From contig VNWV01000005.1 of NCBI GenBank assembly GCA_009801085.1, positions 1,550,001 to 1,614,000 of the forward strand: a stretch of DNA of 64,000 nucleotides, read 5' to 3'. The DNA comes from Lasiodiplodia sp. COLG20 (Eukaryota; Ascomycota; Dothideomycetes; Botryosphaeriales; Botryosphaeriaceae). The translations under genes were made by a program, and so were the position numbers. Shown here in pieces: positions 23,101 to 27,640 of the stretch (its first letter is position 1; each line of letters starts with the position of its first letter). A model generated the notes under the pieces. That model searched no databases, was not told the DNA's origin, and worked only from the letters and a program-made list of their open reading frames with translations.

Positions 23101-24851
23101 CCTCAGCAACCGTCACGTCGCCCACTCGCGCCGGCCCGTCAACATACGATCGCGTGCGCGACAAGGGCAAGGGCCGCGCCCTCGACATGTCCCAGAGCTA
23201 CGTAAGTGACATCGCCGCCGCCATTGATGATTTTCCAATTCTGACGCGTTCGCAGGAGGGCTGGGGCGATGCACCAGGAACTCCGCTCTCGCCCACGCGC
23301 CCGCCCAGCGTCCGCAAGCGCCAAAGCATGCACATCATGGATCTCGAAACCCGACTCGACCAACTTGCCTCGGAGAACCGTCTGCTGCAAGAGGCCAAGG
23401 CCCGCGCAGAAGAGGCAATGCAAGACGCCAACGTCAACCAGGATCGTCAGGTAGCGGAGGCGGTCGAATCACGTGACGCCCAAATCCGCACCAAGGATGC
23501 GGAGATCGCGCAGATCAGCGAGATACTGCACAACCTCCGCCAAGAGATTGCTCGACTCAATGAAGTGAACGCCGCTTTGAGCGATGCCAACCGGAATCTC
23601 ACCAACGACACCAACCAGCGCTATGCCACGCTTCAGGCCGAGACGCAAAGCCACGAGCGGCGATGGCAAGAAGCAGAGCGCGCACTCGAGCAACTTCGAG
23701 TTCAACACAGCACCCTGTCGGCTGGCATGGAGGATGTCGTCCGCCAGGAGATCAAGAACGCCATGAAGGACAGAGATGCCGAGATCAACCGTCTGCACGA
23801 AGAGCTCGCCGATGCCACCGAGCAAGTCAAGACTCTGCAGCGCCAAGTACTCGAGACCAAACAGGGCGACAGCTTCCTCACTGTTCGAGACGAGGATTAC
23901 TTCGACACTGCTTGCCAGCAGCTCTGCCAGCACGTCCAACAGTGGGTCTTGCGCTTCTCCAAGTTCTCTGACAACCGAGCCTGCCGCCTGTCAACCGACG
24001 TCAAGGACGAGAAGATCGAGACGCGCCTTGACAACGCCATCCTAGATGGCACCGACGTCGACATGCTTCTCGCCGACCGCGTCAGGCGTAGGGACGTCTT
24101 CATGTCGGTGGTGATGACGATGATCTGGGAGTACGTCTTCACACGCTACCTGTTCGGCATGGACCGCGAGCAACGCCAGAAGCTCAAGGCGCTCGAGAAG
24201 ACGCTCACCGAGGTCGGCCCACCGCGCGCCGTCGCCCAGTGGCGCGCCATCACGCTCACGCTCCTTTCGCAGCGCGCGCACTTTGAGCGCCAGCGCGCCC
24301 AGGACACAGAAGCGGTGGTGCAGGAGATCTTCGGCACGCTGGCCAGCCTGCTGCCGCCGCCGTCGCACCTGGCCGACAAGATCCAGGAATCGCTGCGAAA
24401 CGTGCTGCGCCTCGCCGTCAACCTGTCGATCGAGATGCGCACGCAGCGCGCCGAGTACATCATGCTGCCGCCGCTGCAGCCCGAGTACGACACTAACGGC
24501 GACCTGGTGCGCAAGGTGTACTTCAACTCGGCCCTCATGAACGAGCGCTCGGGCGAGACGTCGTCGAACGAGGAGCTCGAGCAGCTGCGCGCCGTCGTCA
24601 AGATCGTGCTGTTCCCGCTCGTCGTCAAGAAGGGCGACGACCTCGGCGAGGGGGACGATGAGATTGTGGTGTGCCCTGCCCAGGTTCTGACGGCTAAAAC
24701 GGTCAAGGATCGCAAGGTCGTCCGCGTGCTGAGCGGTGCGATGGAGATGGGAGATGATCCGAGGAGCGTGCGCTCGAGGAGTAGCTTGAGTAGGGTGCCT
24801 GGGGCGTCGCCGGGCTTGCCGGAGGGCAGCGCGATGGATACGGCTTTTTAG
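2199..24851 (+). CDS. lah: Giant Leashin/Lah-like Woronin body tethering protein (also annotated as involucrin-repeat protein)
   Basis: A single open frame of 7,550 codons (7,532 if the in-frame intron at 23202-23255 is removed). Seen in order: an Arg/Ser/Asp-rich N-terminus; Ala/Gly-rich hydrophobic patches such as AAGAAGLAAGAYGLHEH; SR-rich stretches; a long Arg/Glu coiled coil (about residues 1230-1445); Lys-rich modules near 1860-1980; His/Lys/Arg-rich segments with KHRHHRR; a Pro/Glu/Val-rich acidic region with about 19 more KKKKKGKK modules (residues about 3200-6380); then a Ser/Pro-rich linker, a coiled coil (about 7040-7220) and a compact C-terminal domain. Known: Neurospora and Aspergillus Leashin are similarly huge low-complexity proteins, whose N-part binds Woronin bodies and whose C-part anchors at the cortex or septum. 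Inference: it tethers Woronin bodies near septal pores for plugging after wounding. The N- and C-terminal regions carry the identity; the middle diverges fast. A second possible in-frame intron lies at 9703-9786. Confidence 0.82.
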   Translation: MWSKITGKSSDASSHDGRRKEHGSSSSRRRAESIVSSSTARNPPSRVEDRSDYPPTLSSRSNSYAQPAPSVSSIGSYATARDYDQKSERTAPSRSGFDDDDYRSVRSDRRRDDDLRSTRSERHRDEDLRSERSERRRDRSSSRDRKRDRKDGDREHRRKEKRDSKDSKDKRDKEKEESGKKSKTRPKSGRRLSEIVDEPVLPRAAEITGHSSGAYDLPMSSPAVSQYTTAPYGESTTVPASPGYGRMDAHVASQFPGQDPADFSYPYRPPLNSQQGGSGLASDYYGDQGQSVQYQPGVRPDPPSVIAGTEPHLISPSAVPNPPTETGQGAAAQYYGTPSTNGDRPPVKPPRPLSMPGSFEEEPPAKPPRPNSMHGKMSTAAAAAVGGAAVGYGLGHDSSSSHHGSSSHHSTSIHQSSSSTTFYQQGSNHHVGDSQYYTPSTAGTATQMYADSEPGLPAYAQSTATSKPSKSGKHSSHSNAGLYAAGAAGLAAGAYGLHEHHSHQHQHQHSSLPPNGNHYPAQVPAYSDLGMAMRQKQRGPVDKIVDWWKDYEDVRKMEEYTEYIGVCRHCFDPTEPPSMAPRKHHYHAHPHSHSHPHRRSSGSIRHSRIDKGSRYGYSSSDDERKSKSHSWVAKGLAGYGIAKVGKALWWQNQDFDDTYSAKSGRRHRSSRSSLSARSRSGSRDRRSVTSRGVVRHRSRSRDSRVSRSYTTDRKEYKVVHRHSESRSRSRDRKSGLFSAAAGAALGASVAGAAARRRSRSHSRSPPPGYVIRKHHTEEPSSSTSFFGSGEKDQRHSTRHSVISSASRYDDTKSHRSAKENTGSVFGGMFSSTPITPTKRQKAHAKKKKGFFNFGNSSTSSASSVESGLMYGGSTLSRRSSTLSRRSSGRKKRRNSDEKLNATLIGLGATAAALAAANSRDKHRSKRKSDLASVRSGGEHHGARHSSDRTRMPGSYVGSGSDEEGWESASEDESDTSSIDSGLAFGDFGPKSRKSIESLRSNASGTDKWSWRWGSKKDAKKHKSQDSLRAGAGLAGVGIGAGLAGAAAADGRSSASSVPTPLQTVDPVATSDPNAFDAIRRTASVTSQQQGQYGQPLVTARPGPVPLQQPQPIVPVSNAPVYTSQAAWAPATTYTAPSGPPVFSGGPSSRVPSTSFPGQPGHSEYAERPPMSPRRASSPTHSSSTKRDLAIAGAAAAATAGVIAAAHHGGSSSTSRRRASSPSTRVDSPKTVGFDLTRAQIEKEDREMEKEREREHEREIEREIERERERQKERERELERERERELEREREREYLRLRRIEEETRLQERRLQEQAEREAAARRDAEEAEARERARQQAQEKADLDRETERILRERAEAAEAAAAREVAARQEMERRRLEHEAATRERERLEREIYEADFNRKREEEEEAQRKREREREEKIDYDIESRHRELRARERDVVEPEEHSWTKPAVAAAAGVAAGAAVAGIVHDKDRDEKRSSKIDFDDDHLYEEEIMDPDYFRKRDKDTSGGAARESSRERQEEIARNAAKKVMADIEERWRGPTNKQEMEDFWAPPELRDRSPSSRVSHSPDADVEVRHSPYVVVQPPYEPQYNFTATRHGDDHKDARYHSVPTLNLIEPTPPVSLAGSIRGEHSGPSSPNVETKKDVDEAIKEAEREKEKEEKQRKRTSVTWGEDETYHYEAQTPESFREHYISQQDMNRHLPEDWVLHGDQTYADQHRHDEIVVEAESPRSGTERTTYRPDIHDHIRGWGTETESPVEEIKRFDDGRPVIESTSPEHTPTVITPGDEKYQTPFFEAVPAFAAYDVSPGAEAGPGQHGFVEEIVDEPVEEIIASRPKEAEPHMPGGWDDEEPLKEAETSSWTEPKLSKKEQRKRDKAAKRASADTQEDLTSSTGSVKDFDRDSRIESESKIDDGGWDAPLSKKDKKKRDKAAKRASSSREDSPSVPSTPAEEPKAEEIWEDVSTSKKDKKKKKKRDSVDRDPRDIEPSYSYPPTTTDESRDAKSDVGITPIRMPEVPEDMSRRRSLDAGHQPSSAAPFSFATAAGIVAGGLADSKRKESEPDNLWAATTPSQQMPRAPSPPSGPVPYPTTSNGDHASTAQHPVDSPARSIPSTAFHDYDELADAKQPSKKGKRRSRVGSSAGSPLRSEVAFDDYVGMDAAAAAAAAAAARDLSKISSESFEAANVPLPKDDSPPWSPTGDKSSRQKHYIYDEPEEFPIDAGVSLPHDPYGSPAAQEEYPERGYAWEDEGERKKHRHHHRHRSEDPDTRSVASDDRDSEGRRKHRHHRRRESERSDGTYDETRSTVSEGRYDDDGHRKHKHRKHRSTGDDDSRSVVSEFRDDEDDERRKHKHRRSKRESDIFDDSIRDRDARSDPGDVLDRDDPERRRHKRRSKREGEFDDEASVVSSPAKYGDDDKKKDKEKKGGLFSSIFGKSKESLPETSSTRSHERARDDNDVDDHKHRRRKHRSSTHGSLYGSDDDSRSVVSSTSGRRDKRLSGSRDDSGMEYSRHYKVHTTPSEQPFLSTSLRPLSDELSNSPSFDNGGHTVSLSNVVSPNAIDDREEDMLNYLVVKDDIITDASTRSSDKRNTFYGAESFLGLRARGESERLPPLPTVHVPIAAAHFEHQDELEHAMPMFTPLPRSRSTSPTEEDAAATAGHTAADDNVISFPKVRPGSPDASATPQPLSSRKRTPSLQSMRQTSATAVPLHFRGFGSRPGSEVGSPASSRPISTTAVPIPFLSHQSRRASTGGQGATSAPRSPVSPQNAGPIAPATDPIGTMATPPMLQQPSQQQHKHKRLPSTEFKSGGTFRPLYLVERNASRRGSKGKEGELQVEDLPTLPSSRSPSVSQESGEEWASAVEDVDDGEGDTSFFGGEAPSESSVGASGYASATEGEDDGTATAAQRSPLPDWRHTGLRIDTGASRAVGDDVLGSQQSTPRAWEYVAKSGDDDVFDVPAAAAERLEAEQALAAAAAAAADEEKAHEGKSSDSLAAAAAMVGGAAAAGLIAHELLKERREDETKKVAEAEERAQEAREEVVLPTAVEEPETVGREEPVTAIEGHPPFPSAIAAEPRSIDPEAPLESSDAVGHTPGDEQKLESLDQEQSACSVAAEEPSASREIVEPASIDDHTTPTTIEPATAVEEPVSTVAAPLPEPTFEEQPTSNILDDFMAGEPDDAAIEEARAAAEADRERQELEAEQLPSSTATTTRPALLTRTSSKKGKKGKKAAKLGTISPDDDGGDAAAQLSPEQVREARKRDTEDAVDAWFAEDNGAFPSNIETEPTPAAEKVDESEKSGVQTPVAEVPSALLSRKGSTKKAKKGKKGKSGSVSEVVSEPSTATTAVGPEEALPTAVEDMGDVRPEDVPLPEAGQAEGLEMPSELENVAQTEVPPLVEEPEKGAERVEPEAPKALVDEQVPSLEKGSGIADAEAEQAPALVEDDAAQQPLPVEEAVIREATPVQEPVVQDLTTVEDPSVLEHQQPQQPSESLEQTTTTAATVPDPVASEEVAIAIAEDVTAQEEPPVITAAPVQEEVDPEAEFAPVLSRSSSKKKKKKAKKGSSAGGSVSGSGLATPVEEKPLQEQEKVQAPVEEPPAVVEEAPISTEEQHLAVVGVEEAQRDIGVGEEKVDELPAVEETAPLTTPAAVGEVNPDDEFAPVESASSKKKKKKKGKKSGSGSAELATPVEAEPAVEEAVDKEQILEPPVVDQPAIEEPVVKEPIAEEQASEQPVVEAPAFEEPVVQEAVIETPVHTEPITEEPQPAEIINHEPQPSIPESVSESREIPTDTTPAGEVSTPVPEVDPEAEFAPVVSSKKKKKKGKRSSSGSGLATPIEDPASATFSVEEVKPSEPVEEEPQQTVPEPALNEPGPAIELAPSEEKPVSAGEDIPAVPVVDERGVQEVLEEGTAAVQPAEPEVAQPSSSTDLEEQTAPSVEQQKAAPADVVEAEPEAEFAPVLSRSSSKKKKKKGKKGSKSVSESPAEAVATPVEEVVQEPAAIPEPELAKSLELPASKEPVSEAPVEVDLEHSSPKDLPQDVIAEAAATTHQDHALPAASVPLPDAENDQELAEPKTEEKLTITEKTDIFEHVPPSEQVVVPAQVEEVPLEASSKTEISAVPLAKQAQEEEIIPSPEEPAAQVIVEEVQEKQPHHFFPTDVPFPKGHDEDAQIPLAEDEREEFKEAERAMEVEPVVQEVQEEQPVHILGADVPLPEGADENLAGQLTLPGDERQELPEAERAVEAGPVVEHTQENQLHDYKEPERVVETEAAIEEVQEKEPHHFFGANVPLPEGDDRELAEQLSMPEDELQEFNEAERAMEIEPGVAEKPMVEMVPEVVLPTAGSLETVAVPEHLNEPKPSDEVRISGESSAQLEDAATSATSEAPREAALSEIAEAPEAPAEGPAFDGPPAPHHESEIISVVSETQPELAVSDVAPVSESHAEAQPSTDLPVLPQESEQATILHGTQPEEEWSVKPSKKKKGKKNKKAKASGQSSVDITEPPTPAERDVPEPSRDMGALEQLGTSEQPAEIIQAAGDPGDLPEVGTTAATVADAETKRSTVNLEHEVPHDLGHSSTQGPELAEGPTSVLPSSTIEEAEQNEVFQEPMSTIQPIIAEEAAKFPLPSDIEPSFASEVPITPAVEQVHDKAIEEPQQTREPEPSTEVPAEETPTLGQESSAAIEAQPDDEWSTPAKSKKKDKKKKKKRGSVAQTPIESSAPGSPKLEATPAEEISTVTSQTQGEPAVTLDQLQPAVENVEAASKITPAATGEPATVADDLRGPATPAASMPIDPAAPVSEENLSNPLAGESRDKTPLYAGEWKLPTHSKEDDKEGDERGAAPTGQKPVEAEAVPTDEQISSTATPLLETTESVPRDANAWTEDPTAPSAHHPQPVSLLQPELADEPPKGIEFGAEQQVEAPLQIAEPLTEEPADSPAVPEATAEEEWAFMPAKKNKKGKKGKKQGSISSTPKEVEQVPEPVAEPIEDVRAVESTVLESAPAETTGENLTASSIEPAAPVEAGEDEWALPAKKKKGKKGKKGFADIVQDAVQPDEAPAAPEQDLPEQASNRDGNPEETTPTALEAKDDVPTEVAQDSTSVEASLESFVPVTEAPASQELPGEEQSSDVKPISDVPTEKPTEVETVPEQPKEADAEDIWAVPTRKASKKKKKKGKQVSLEEPATPPTAEPVAEPSTVENVSEAPPVEDPKEILEAEEAPPEVVSESLQPDVSLEVPPAVEEPKEIGEVDVEDEWAPAPTSSKKKKKKAKKGKQGSVSEALPTSDEAPPAVEEKVEEQPAEDQSVEVVPSEQPQAVAEPVLEEPIEAAVEQVPESKDVDLVPSEQPQQLTQEPVVEAVEAVEEQIPESKDVKPQPDVEPVMEDITDKGPVEEPLDKPVVEEQLAEAPVVEQPVEASIEQNPVQQTPPSEPAVTEVANVQTPQEAGEDEWDLPIKKKKEGKKGKRDSTPSTPPVVDEPATVVEEPTVPLDTASPIIEEPSHVAEQTAPITEESVPITADTQNDEVHLTEEPKTFGDELKDIPTSVELLNQESSLPIEAEAQQEADKALPATEPATKDEPSTQEIEAVQETPQEAQPEDVWAVPTRKKSKKGKKGKQPSVSTPPAELSQVQLEPETVKESQPESEAISEPQPVPEVVSESQPEDKPKEPQESMPIEAVPDEEFSMPLSKKDKKKQKKKMAAATAAAAAAAASMDDPPEVQTSSPLDDAATQDVPREEDVPNVEHDKESTVPPLSFADAASIMAAGISDSKPEEQELQSSAAQPEPLAEAKHEGAEEVKDRALENDKILTEESALPQTTEEVTSEDVARDVALPETGTQDSLDFEPRKEDKAPVSTEPITAWLDGEDKNSSSKAPSFGFAAAAGILAGIVADSRREEQAPEHLKSTEPTLEDAAGVSETPFITTVPGTTPPDVAQEIPEGPPAVLEETDAQKVPPTEQLEVDASAGDVVSLPLETPRDVDATTLEPAPAPVEVDPSEEFAPVKKSKKKKKKGSKSSGAETPTVEEPVPEQPILESKELPAEPGVEAAIAPFAEAATADIKPAESEPSTLDQAKEVAEPVSGSEEKRSGSPARDVDFAATLAAGLQDSGFDPSFVLDDPTFHERKTPPGSALEADSDVEFTSIKPKKNKKKKKALAIQDVDEDQETKEVIAPASPSQEPMAEEAPSHDPAFAAAMASVLDDPTFNRRTPSLDSAKEAVSDEFFPFQKRPKKKKGKKSQDASPEPELADKSQLETTEQPTPVRDVPQDEASRIVPQLLPEAAIEEHRSVTEQSPGEVEHPKDTVDEPQPLTTDEYTRDPVVESPVVEAPTDVPTAVENPAAESEPVVVEATDDRLSLDAAPAERSVSPDVAAQNEWALPIRKRSKKGKKGKKGANDESGEQTPIEQTTTSTSTAPVSTSWADQMEEDTPIEIPAQAGSLVQMLEKQHEEPTVEKGMEVNQEWDFPWNRKNDEAKRMSVQEMVDQWQVNEKAVGMEEGEQRLQEPTHVRAFEERPIALPELSTKQEPVEQEAPSPADSQGSRIANLFPGLERVKRKVPPPRPAESSPTDSLEKRGSRSSLVSERGSFERLRRGSPLHSKRSIEREKGTEPHRRLGGLGHVNQQPTWEFPPDVPNRDSAVNMNDTPILHTEPTFRSMVRDSGFHEGDHTPIEDEQQVSPPAPMRVDVETGPEWETSVRQGESTENIPMEDANNQEAPPTVTPVERTSPPFPDSNAAQGTPFTSPTESLTTTKARSSTLFQSSPSAGSVLDTPLKQPDTPGEPMSMASSPPSAARELPQEPRESLFGDPTQQTPEKPQASTTPSRHLKSSSISLEPIREHSPEDSAVHKQGRPISDVGMPDHGVKSLRRSLGSGKSLRDEMQSSPGHPDEDQATANSRNASFVVRERAGSIGDPFVEKQRPSSVVSDRSIGSHAGSIFARIKTPEQMRSPSSISARSETPPLRRVDRVVSGDLRSASQLAEAKAHARSPATSATVTSPTRAGPSTYDRVRDKGKGRALDMSQSYVSDIAAAIDDFPILTRSQEGWGDAPGTPLSPTRPPSVRKRQSMHIMDLETRLDQLASENRLLQEAKARAEEAMQDANVNQDRQVAEAVESRDAQIRTKDAEIAQISEILHNLRQEIARLNEVNAALSDANRNLTNDTNQRYATLQAETQSHERRWQEAERALEQLRVQHSTLSAGMEDVVRQEIKNAMKDRDAEINRLHEELADATEQVKTLQRQVLETKQGDSFLTVRDEDYFDTACQQLCQHVQQWVLRFSKFSDNRACRLSTDVKDEKIETRLDNAILDGTDVDMLLADRVRRRDVFMSVVMTMIWEYVFTRYLFGMDREQRQKLKALEKTLTEVGPPRAVAQWRAITLTLLSQRAHFERQRAQDTEAVVQEIFGTLASLLPPPSHLADKIQESLRNVLRLAVNLSIEMRTQRAEYIMLPPLQPEYDTNGDLVRKVYFNSALMNERSGETSSNEELEQLRAVVKIVLFPLVVKKGDDLGEGDDEIVVCPAQVLTAKTVKDRKVVRVLSGAMEMGDDPRSVRSRSSLSRVPGASPGLPEGSAMDTAF
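11830..21330 (+). repeat. Array of ~19 Lys-rich modules spaced through an acidic Pro/Glu/Val-rich coding region
   Basis: Within the Leashin frame, short modules recur every 250-900 bp. Each has an acidic-aromatic lead (DEWALP, EEFAPV, DIWAVP or FAPVLSRSSS) followed by 8-14 residues that are mostly Lys with Gly/Ser (e.g. KKKKKKGKKGS). Approximate starts: 11835, 12120, 12810, 13150, 13605, 14045, 15580, 16230, 17000, 17235, 17630, 17915, 18495, 18945, 19195, 20135, 20555, 20805 and 21265. Three related modules lie earlier, at 7770-8130. Between modules the protein is rich in EEP and VEEP-like tetrads. The arrangement alternates basic clamps with long acidic linkers. Confidence 0.85.
23202..23255 (+). 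other. Probable 54-nt in-frame intron inside the Leashin frame
   Basis: GTAAGT donor directly after a TAC codon, a CTGAC branch-point-like site at 23241-23245, and a TTCGCAG acceptor ending at 23255. The length is 54 nt (18 codons) with no stop, so the frame stays open whether or not it is spliced. Removal joins SQSY to EGWGDAPGTPLSPTRPPS just before the C-terminal coiled coil. The 18 encoded residues (VSDIAAAIDDFPILTRSQ) are hydrophobic, unlike their surroundings. Confidence 0.75.
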
Positions 24852-25790
24852 CGGTTCGGTGTTCCGGTGGGGGTCTGCTTTTGGTCGGCGTTCAGTTCGG
24901 CTGTGACTCTAGCATTGGTTCTGATGGGGAGGATGAGGGGATGGAAGTGGGTTGATTGGACTGTTTTCTTCTTCTTCTCTTATTCTTCTTCGGTTCTCTT
25001 CGTTTAATGAGTTTGGTTTCCCATTTCTTGTTCGATAGACTTTATTGGCCCGAGTTTCTCCTTTCGTCTGGAGCGATGCATTGCGGATTGGAGGAAGGCT
25101 TAACGACGACATGACCAGGACCGATTAATATGCATACATGGGCAGGAACAAAAAATTGACGGTGGTTCATGGTTAGGTACTAGAACAACGATACCATAGA
25201 TTCTTTTAGTACATACACGGTTTAATATACTTTATTCGACACACTTGTGCGTGGCCAGTCGGGTCTCGTGGATGGGTGGCCTGAAGGAGACTTGTGAGGC
25301 TCTGCTTCGTGGTGCGAGTGATGAGCGCTTACGTGGTGCCGCTTAAAGCACGGCAGGCCGTGTGAGCTTTCGGCTTGGACGAATTTGTAGGGCGAGCAGT
25401 GTGATTGCGGCCCAAGGCCTCCGCTTGTTTCATCCGTCCTGTAGGTACGCGGTGGCTGGAGACCGATAGGACGTTGGGCAGTACCGGGACCTGCGTTGCC
25501 TCAGCGCCGGGTAGGACTTCAGCGGTTGATCGCGTTGGCTGCGGCGCAGATCGCGGGGGAGACCGACCAGGGTCCGCCGCATGACTCAGGTTCGGAGCTT
25601 TCGCGATGATTCCAGCACCTCTTCTTTCTCCACCAAACCTCCCATCTACGCACCAAAACTGCATGCTCATGCCCCGCATGCTGATATAGGCGTAGCGCAA
25701 AAGAGTGCTCAGCGAGACCGTTCATAACTGACCAATTCGACGACTCACATCAAGCTACAGCCCGCGAGCCAGCTTTCTTTCCCGCCGCCG
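24852..25790. other. Spacer between Leashin and the small membrane protein gene
   Basis: 939 bp without a supportable gene. The first ~250 bp is T-rich, as expected for a 3' UTR; the last ~150 bp before 25791 is the likely promoter and leader. Short open frames on the minus strand (25329-25725) have no motif. Confidence 0.4.
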
Positions 25791-26456
25791 ATGACGAAAA
25801 ACCGCCGCCGCACAACTCCCGCCGGCTCTTCTTCTTCCTCCTCCACTACTTCTAGAACCTCCCACAGCGATCGTCGTCACCCGACGTCAATCCCACGCCT
25901 CCTCCTCGCCTTCGCCGCACTCGTCGCGCTCTTAGCAACAGCGGTCGTCCTCCTTCCTGCGTCTTCCTCGTCACCAGTCGCCGAGCACATGCAGCGCTTC
26001 TTCCACCACCGCGCCATATCACCGCTCGTCTCGCGCTTCTACACCAACAGCAACAAGATCTCATCCTCACCCTCTTCCTCCTACTACTACTCGACGAAAA
26101 ACACCATGTCCTCCGCCGCGGACTCCAACACCGTCGACGCCGACTCCTTCCACCCGAAAGGCTCCTCCTCGTCGTCGTCCAACGACAACAACGACGCCAA
26201 CAACAACGGACAACCCATCCTGCCGCTGCCGGCCCCCGAAGAGCCCGGCGCGGCGCTGAAGCTGGACCTCGGCGGCGACGGCGTCAAGCTGGACGCGCTG
26301 GGGCCGATGGTGGTGAACACGGACGGCAGCTTGAGCCGGATCGCGAATTGGGATCGCATGGCGGAGATAGAGAAGAGGAATACGCTGAGGATTATTGGGA
26401 AGAGGAATAAGGAGAGGTTGGCGGCGTTGAAGGCGGAGGGGGAGGGGAAGGTTTAG
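25791..26456 (+). CDS. Conserved fungal hypothetical protein with one N-terminal membrane segment
   Basis: 221 residues, no intron. Seen: a Ser/Thr/Arg-rich basic N-terminus, one hydrophobic segment at about residues 37-56 (LLLAFAALVALLATAVVLLP), a Ser/Asn-rich low-complexity middle, and a compact C-terminal block containing VKLDALGPMVVNTDGSLSRI, then NWDRMAEIEKRNTLRIIGKR. I recognise this C-terminal block as a type recurring in short uncharacterised ascomycete proteins; its function is unknown. The basic N-terminus plus single helix could be a membrane anchor or an organelle-targeting segment. An alternative start at Met-105 (26103) would give a soluble ~117-residue form holding just the conserved block, so the N-terminal half is the less certain part. 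Both flanking genes are on the same strand but far apart. Confidence 0.65.
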   Translation: MTKNRRRTTPAGSSSSSSTTSRTSHSDRRHPTSIPRLLLAFAALVALLATAVVLLPASSSSPVAEHMQRFFHHRAISPLVSRFYTNSNKISSSPSSSYYYSTKNTMSSAADSNTVDADSFHPKGSSSSSSNDNNDANNNGQPILPLPAPEEPGAALKLDLGGDGVKLDALGPMVVNTDGSLSRIANWDRMAEIEKRNTLRIIGKRNKERLAALKAEGEGKV

Positions 26457-27187
26457 AGAGGGGGGGGAGAGGGAGAGGGTGGGGTGGTATGGTTGTTTTT
26501 TTTGGTGATGACGCATCACCCAAAGAAAGCCTGGAAAAGGCGCTCTCACTTGTGACCCTTGGCGAGAATATCGTCTTGAGTTGGGGGTTTGAGTTGAGGC
26601 GAATATTGTGCTATAGAGTCTATCAAAACTATCTATGCAAAGTTATGTACAAGACTCGAGGACAGAGCAACTCCAGGCAAAGCATCACCGGAAAGGCTCC
26701 AAAAGGAAGTAGAAGTCGCCGCATGAAATTTGAAGGCAGCTGCTCAGTGGGAGACATCGTAACGCAGAGATGTAGGCTTCTGGTCTTTCCGCAGGGGTAT
26801 GATCGAGACTTTGGTCGGCATTTCGTAGCTCAGTGGCGTTGGGGCAATCAATGACCGGTTTGATGAATGTGGTTGGTAGTATTGAGCTGATGGGGGCATT
26901 TTGAATAGCGTTCCAACTCGTATGTGCGCGCCAACGCCAGGCCTGCTTCCAGCTTTGAAAGGAGGCGGTGCAGCCGGGGACCAATGCTGACTGGGAATCT
27001 CTTTCGCACAAGGTAGGCTGTGGTGCGCTTTGACGTTTCGGCCCGGGTTCTGAAAGGCAGTATGGAAGAGACGTAGGTCAGGTTGTGTTCAAAGATCTTC
27101 CATGGACAGTGACTGTCTGTCATTGATTGTGTATGGTCGGAGAAGGAAGGCCAAGTTATGCCCGACGCTTTATTTTTTTTTTCTGGA

Positions 27188-27270
27188 GTTGGATTATATC
27201 AATCGTCTGGTTGTAAATGTAGAATTAAAAATTATACATTCATGTCCGGACGGTAGCTTCAACTACCCAT
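27188..27270. repeat. Core hairpin of the dispersed inverted-repeat element (copy D, ends degenerate)
   Basis: The arm ACATTCATGTCCGGACGG with GTAGCTTCAAC at the right pairs imperfectly with TATATCAATCGTCTGG and TTGTAAATGT on the left, around an AT-rich centre. The same core occurs in the copies near 31.7, 35.4 and 59.4 kb. The outer terminal repeats of those copies are not clearly recognisable here. The right side runs into the polypyrimidine tract. Confidence 0.65.
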
Positions 27271-27274
27271 GTGT

Positions 27275-27455
27275 TGTTTTCTTTTTCTTTTTCTTTTTCT
27301 TTTTCTTTTTCTTTTTCTTTTTCTTTTATTTCTATTTTCTTTATTTTTATTTTCGGTCTCTTTTTTTTTTTCGTTCTTGTTTTAGTTTTATTTTTCGTTT
27401 TCTTTTTCTTTTTTTTTCTCTAATTTTCTTTTTTTCTTTTTTACCTTTCAAAAAA
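27275..27455. repeat. (TTTTCT)n microsatellite followed by a T-rich polypyrimidine tract
   Basis: About nine consecutive TTTTTC/TTTTCT hexamers at 27279-27330, then an irregular T-rich stretch ending near a run of A's at 27450. Simple repeat; the apparent poly-Phe open frame through it is not a gene. Confidence 0.9.
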
Positions 27456-27586
27456 AAAAAGAGAACGTTAGCCCAGGTATAGTTACTCTAGATTTGAAGG
27501 TCGGAGGGTCCTGCTATTCTTTTCGTTAGCTTCACTGGCTAACCTTTGTATCCATGGTTGAGTCCTGAACCCTGAACATAGATTTT

Positions 27587-27594
27587 TATATAAA
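27587..27594 (+). promoter_or_regulatory. TATA box candidate for the gene at 27641
   Basis: TATATAAA lies 47 bp before the ATG at 27641. Close, well-formed match; functional role inferred from position only. Confidence 0.45.
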
Positions 27595-27640
27595 GCTGAG
27601 GCGAATTCTCTTCTAGAGACATTTTCCTTCACGATTAAAG

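Larger units (their letters stand above)
26457..27640. other. 1.2-kb spacer with element fragment and polypyrimidine tract
   Basis: No gene is supported. The stretch holds a G-rich run just after 26456, an inverted-repeat element core (27188-27270), a T/C-rich tract (27275-27455) and the promoter of the F-box-like gene. Short open frames here are not gene-like. Confidence 0.5.

Noticed and set aside
27102..27482. Apparent 126-residue Phe-rich protein
   Set aside because: Translation of the TTTTCT microsatellite and T-rich tract; composition is not protein-like.
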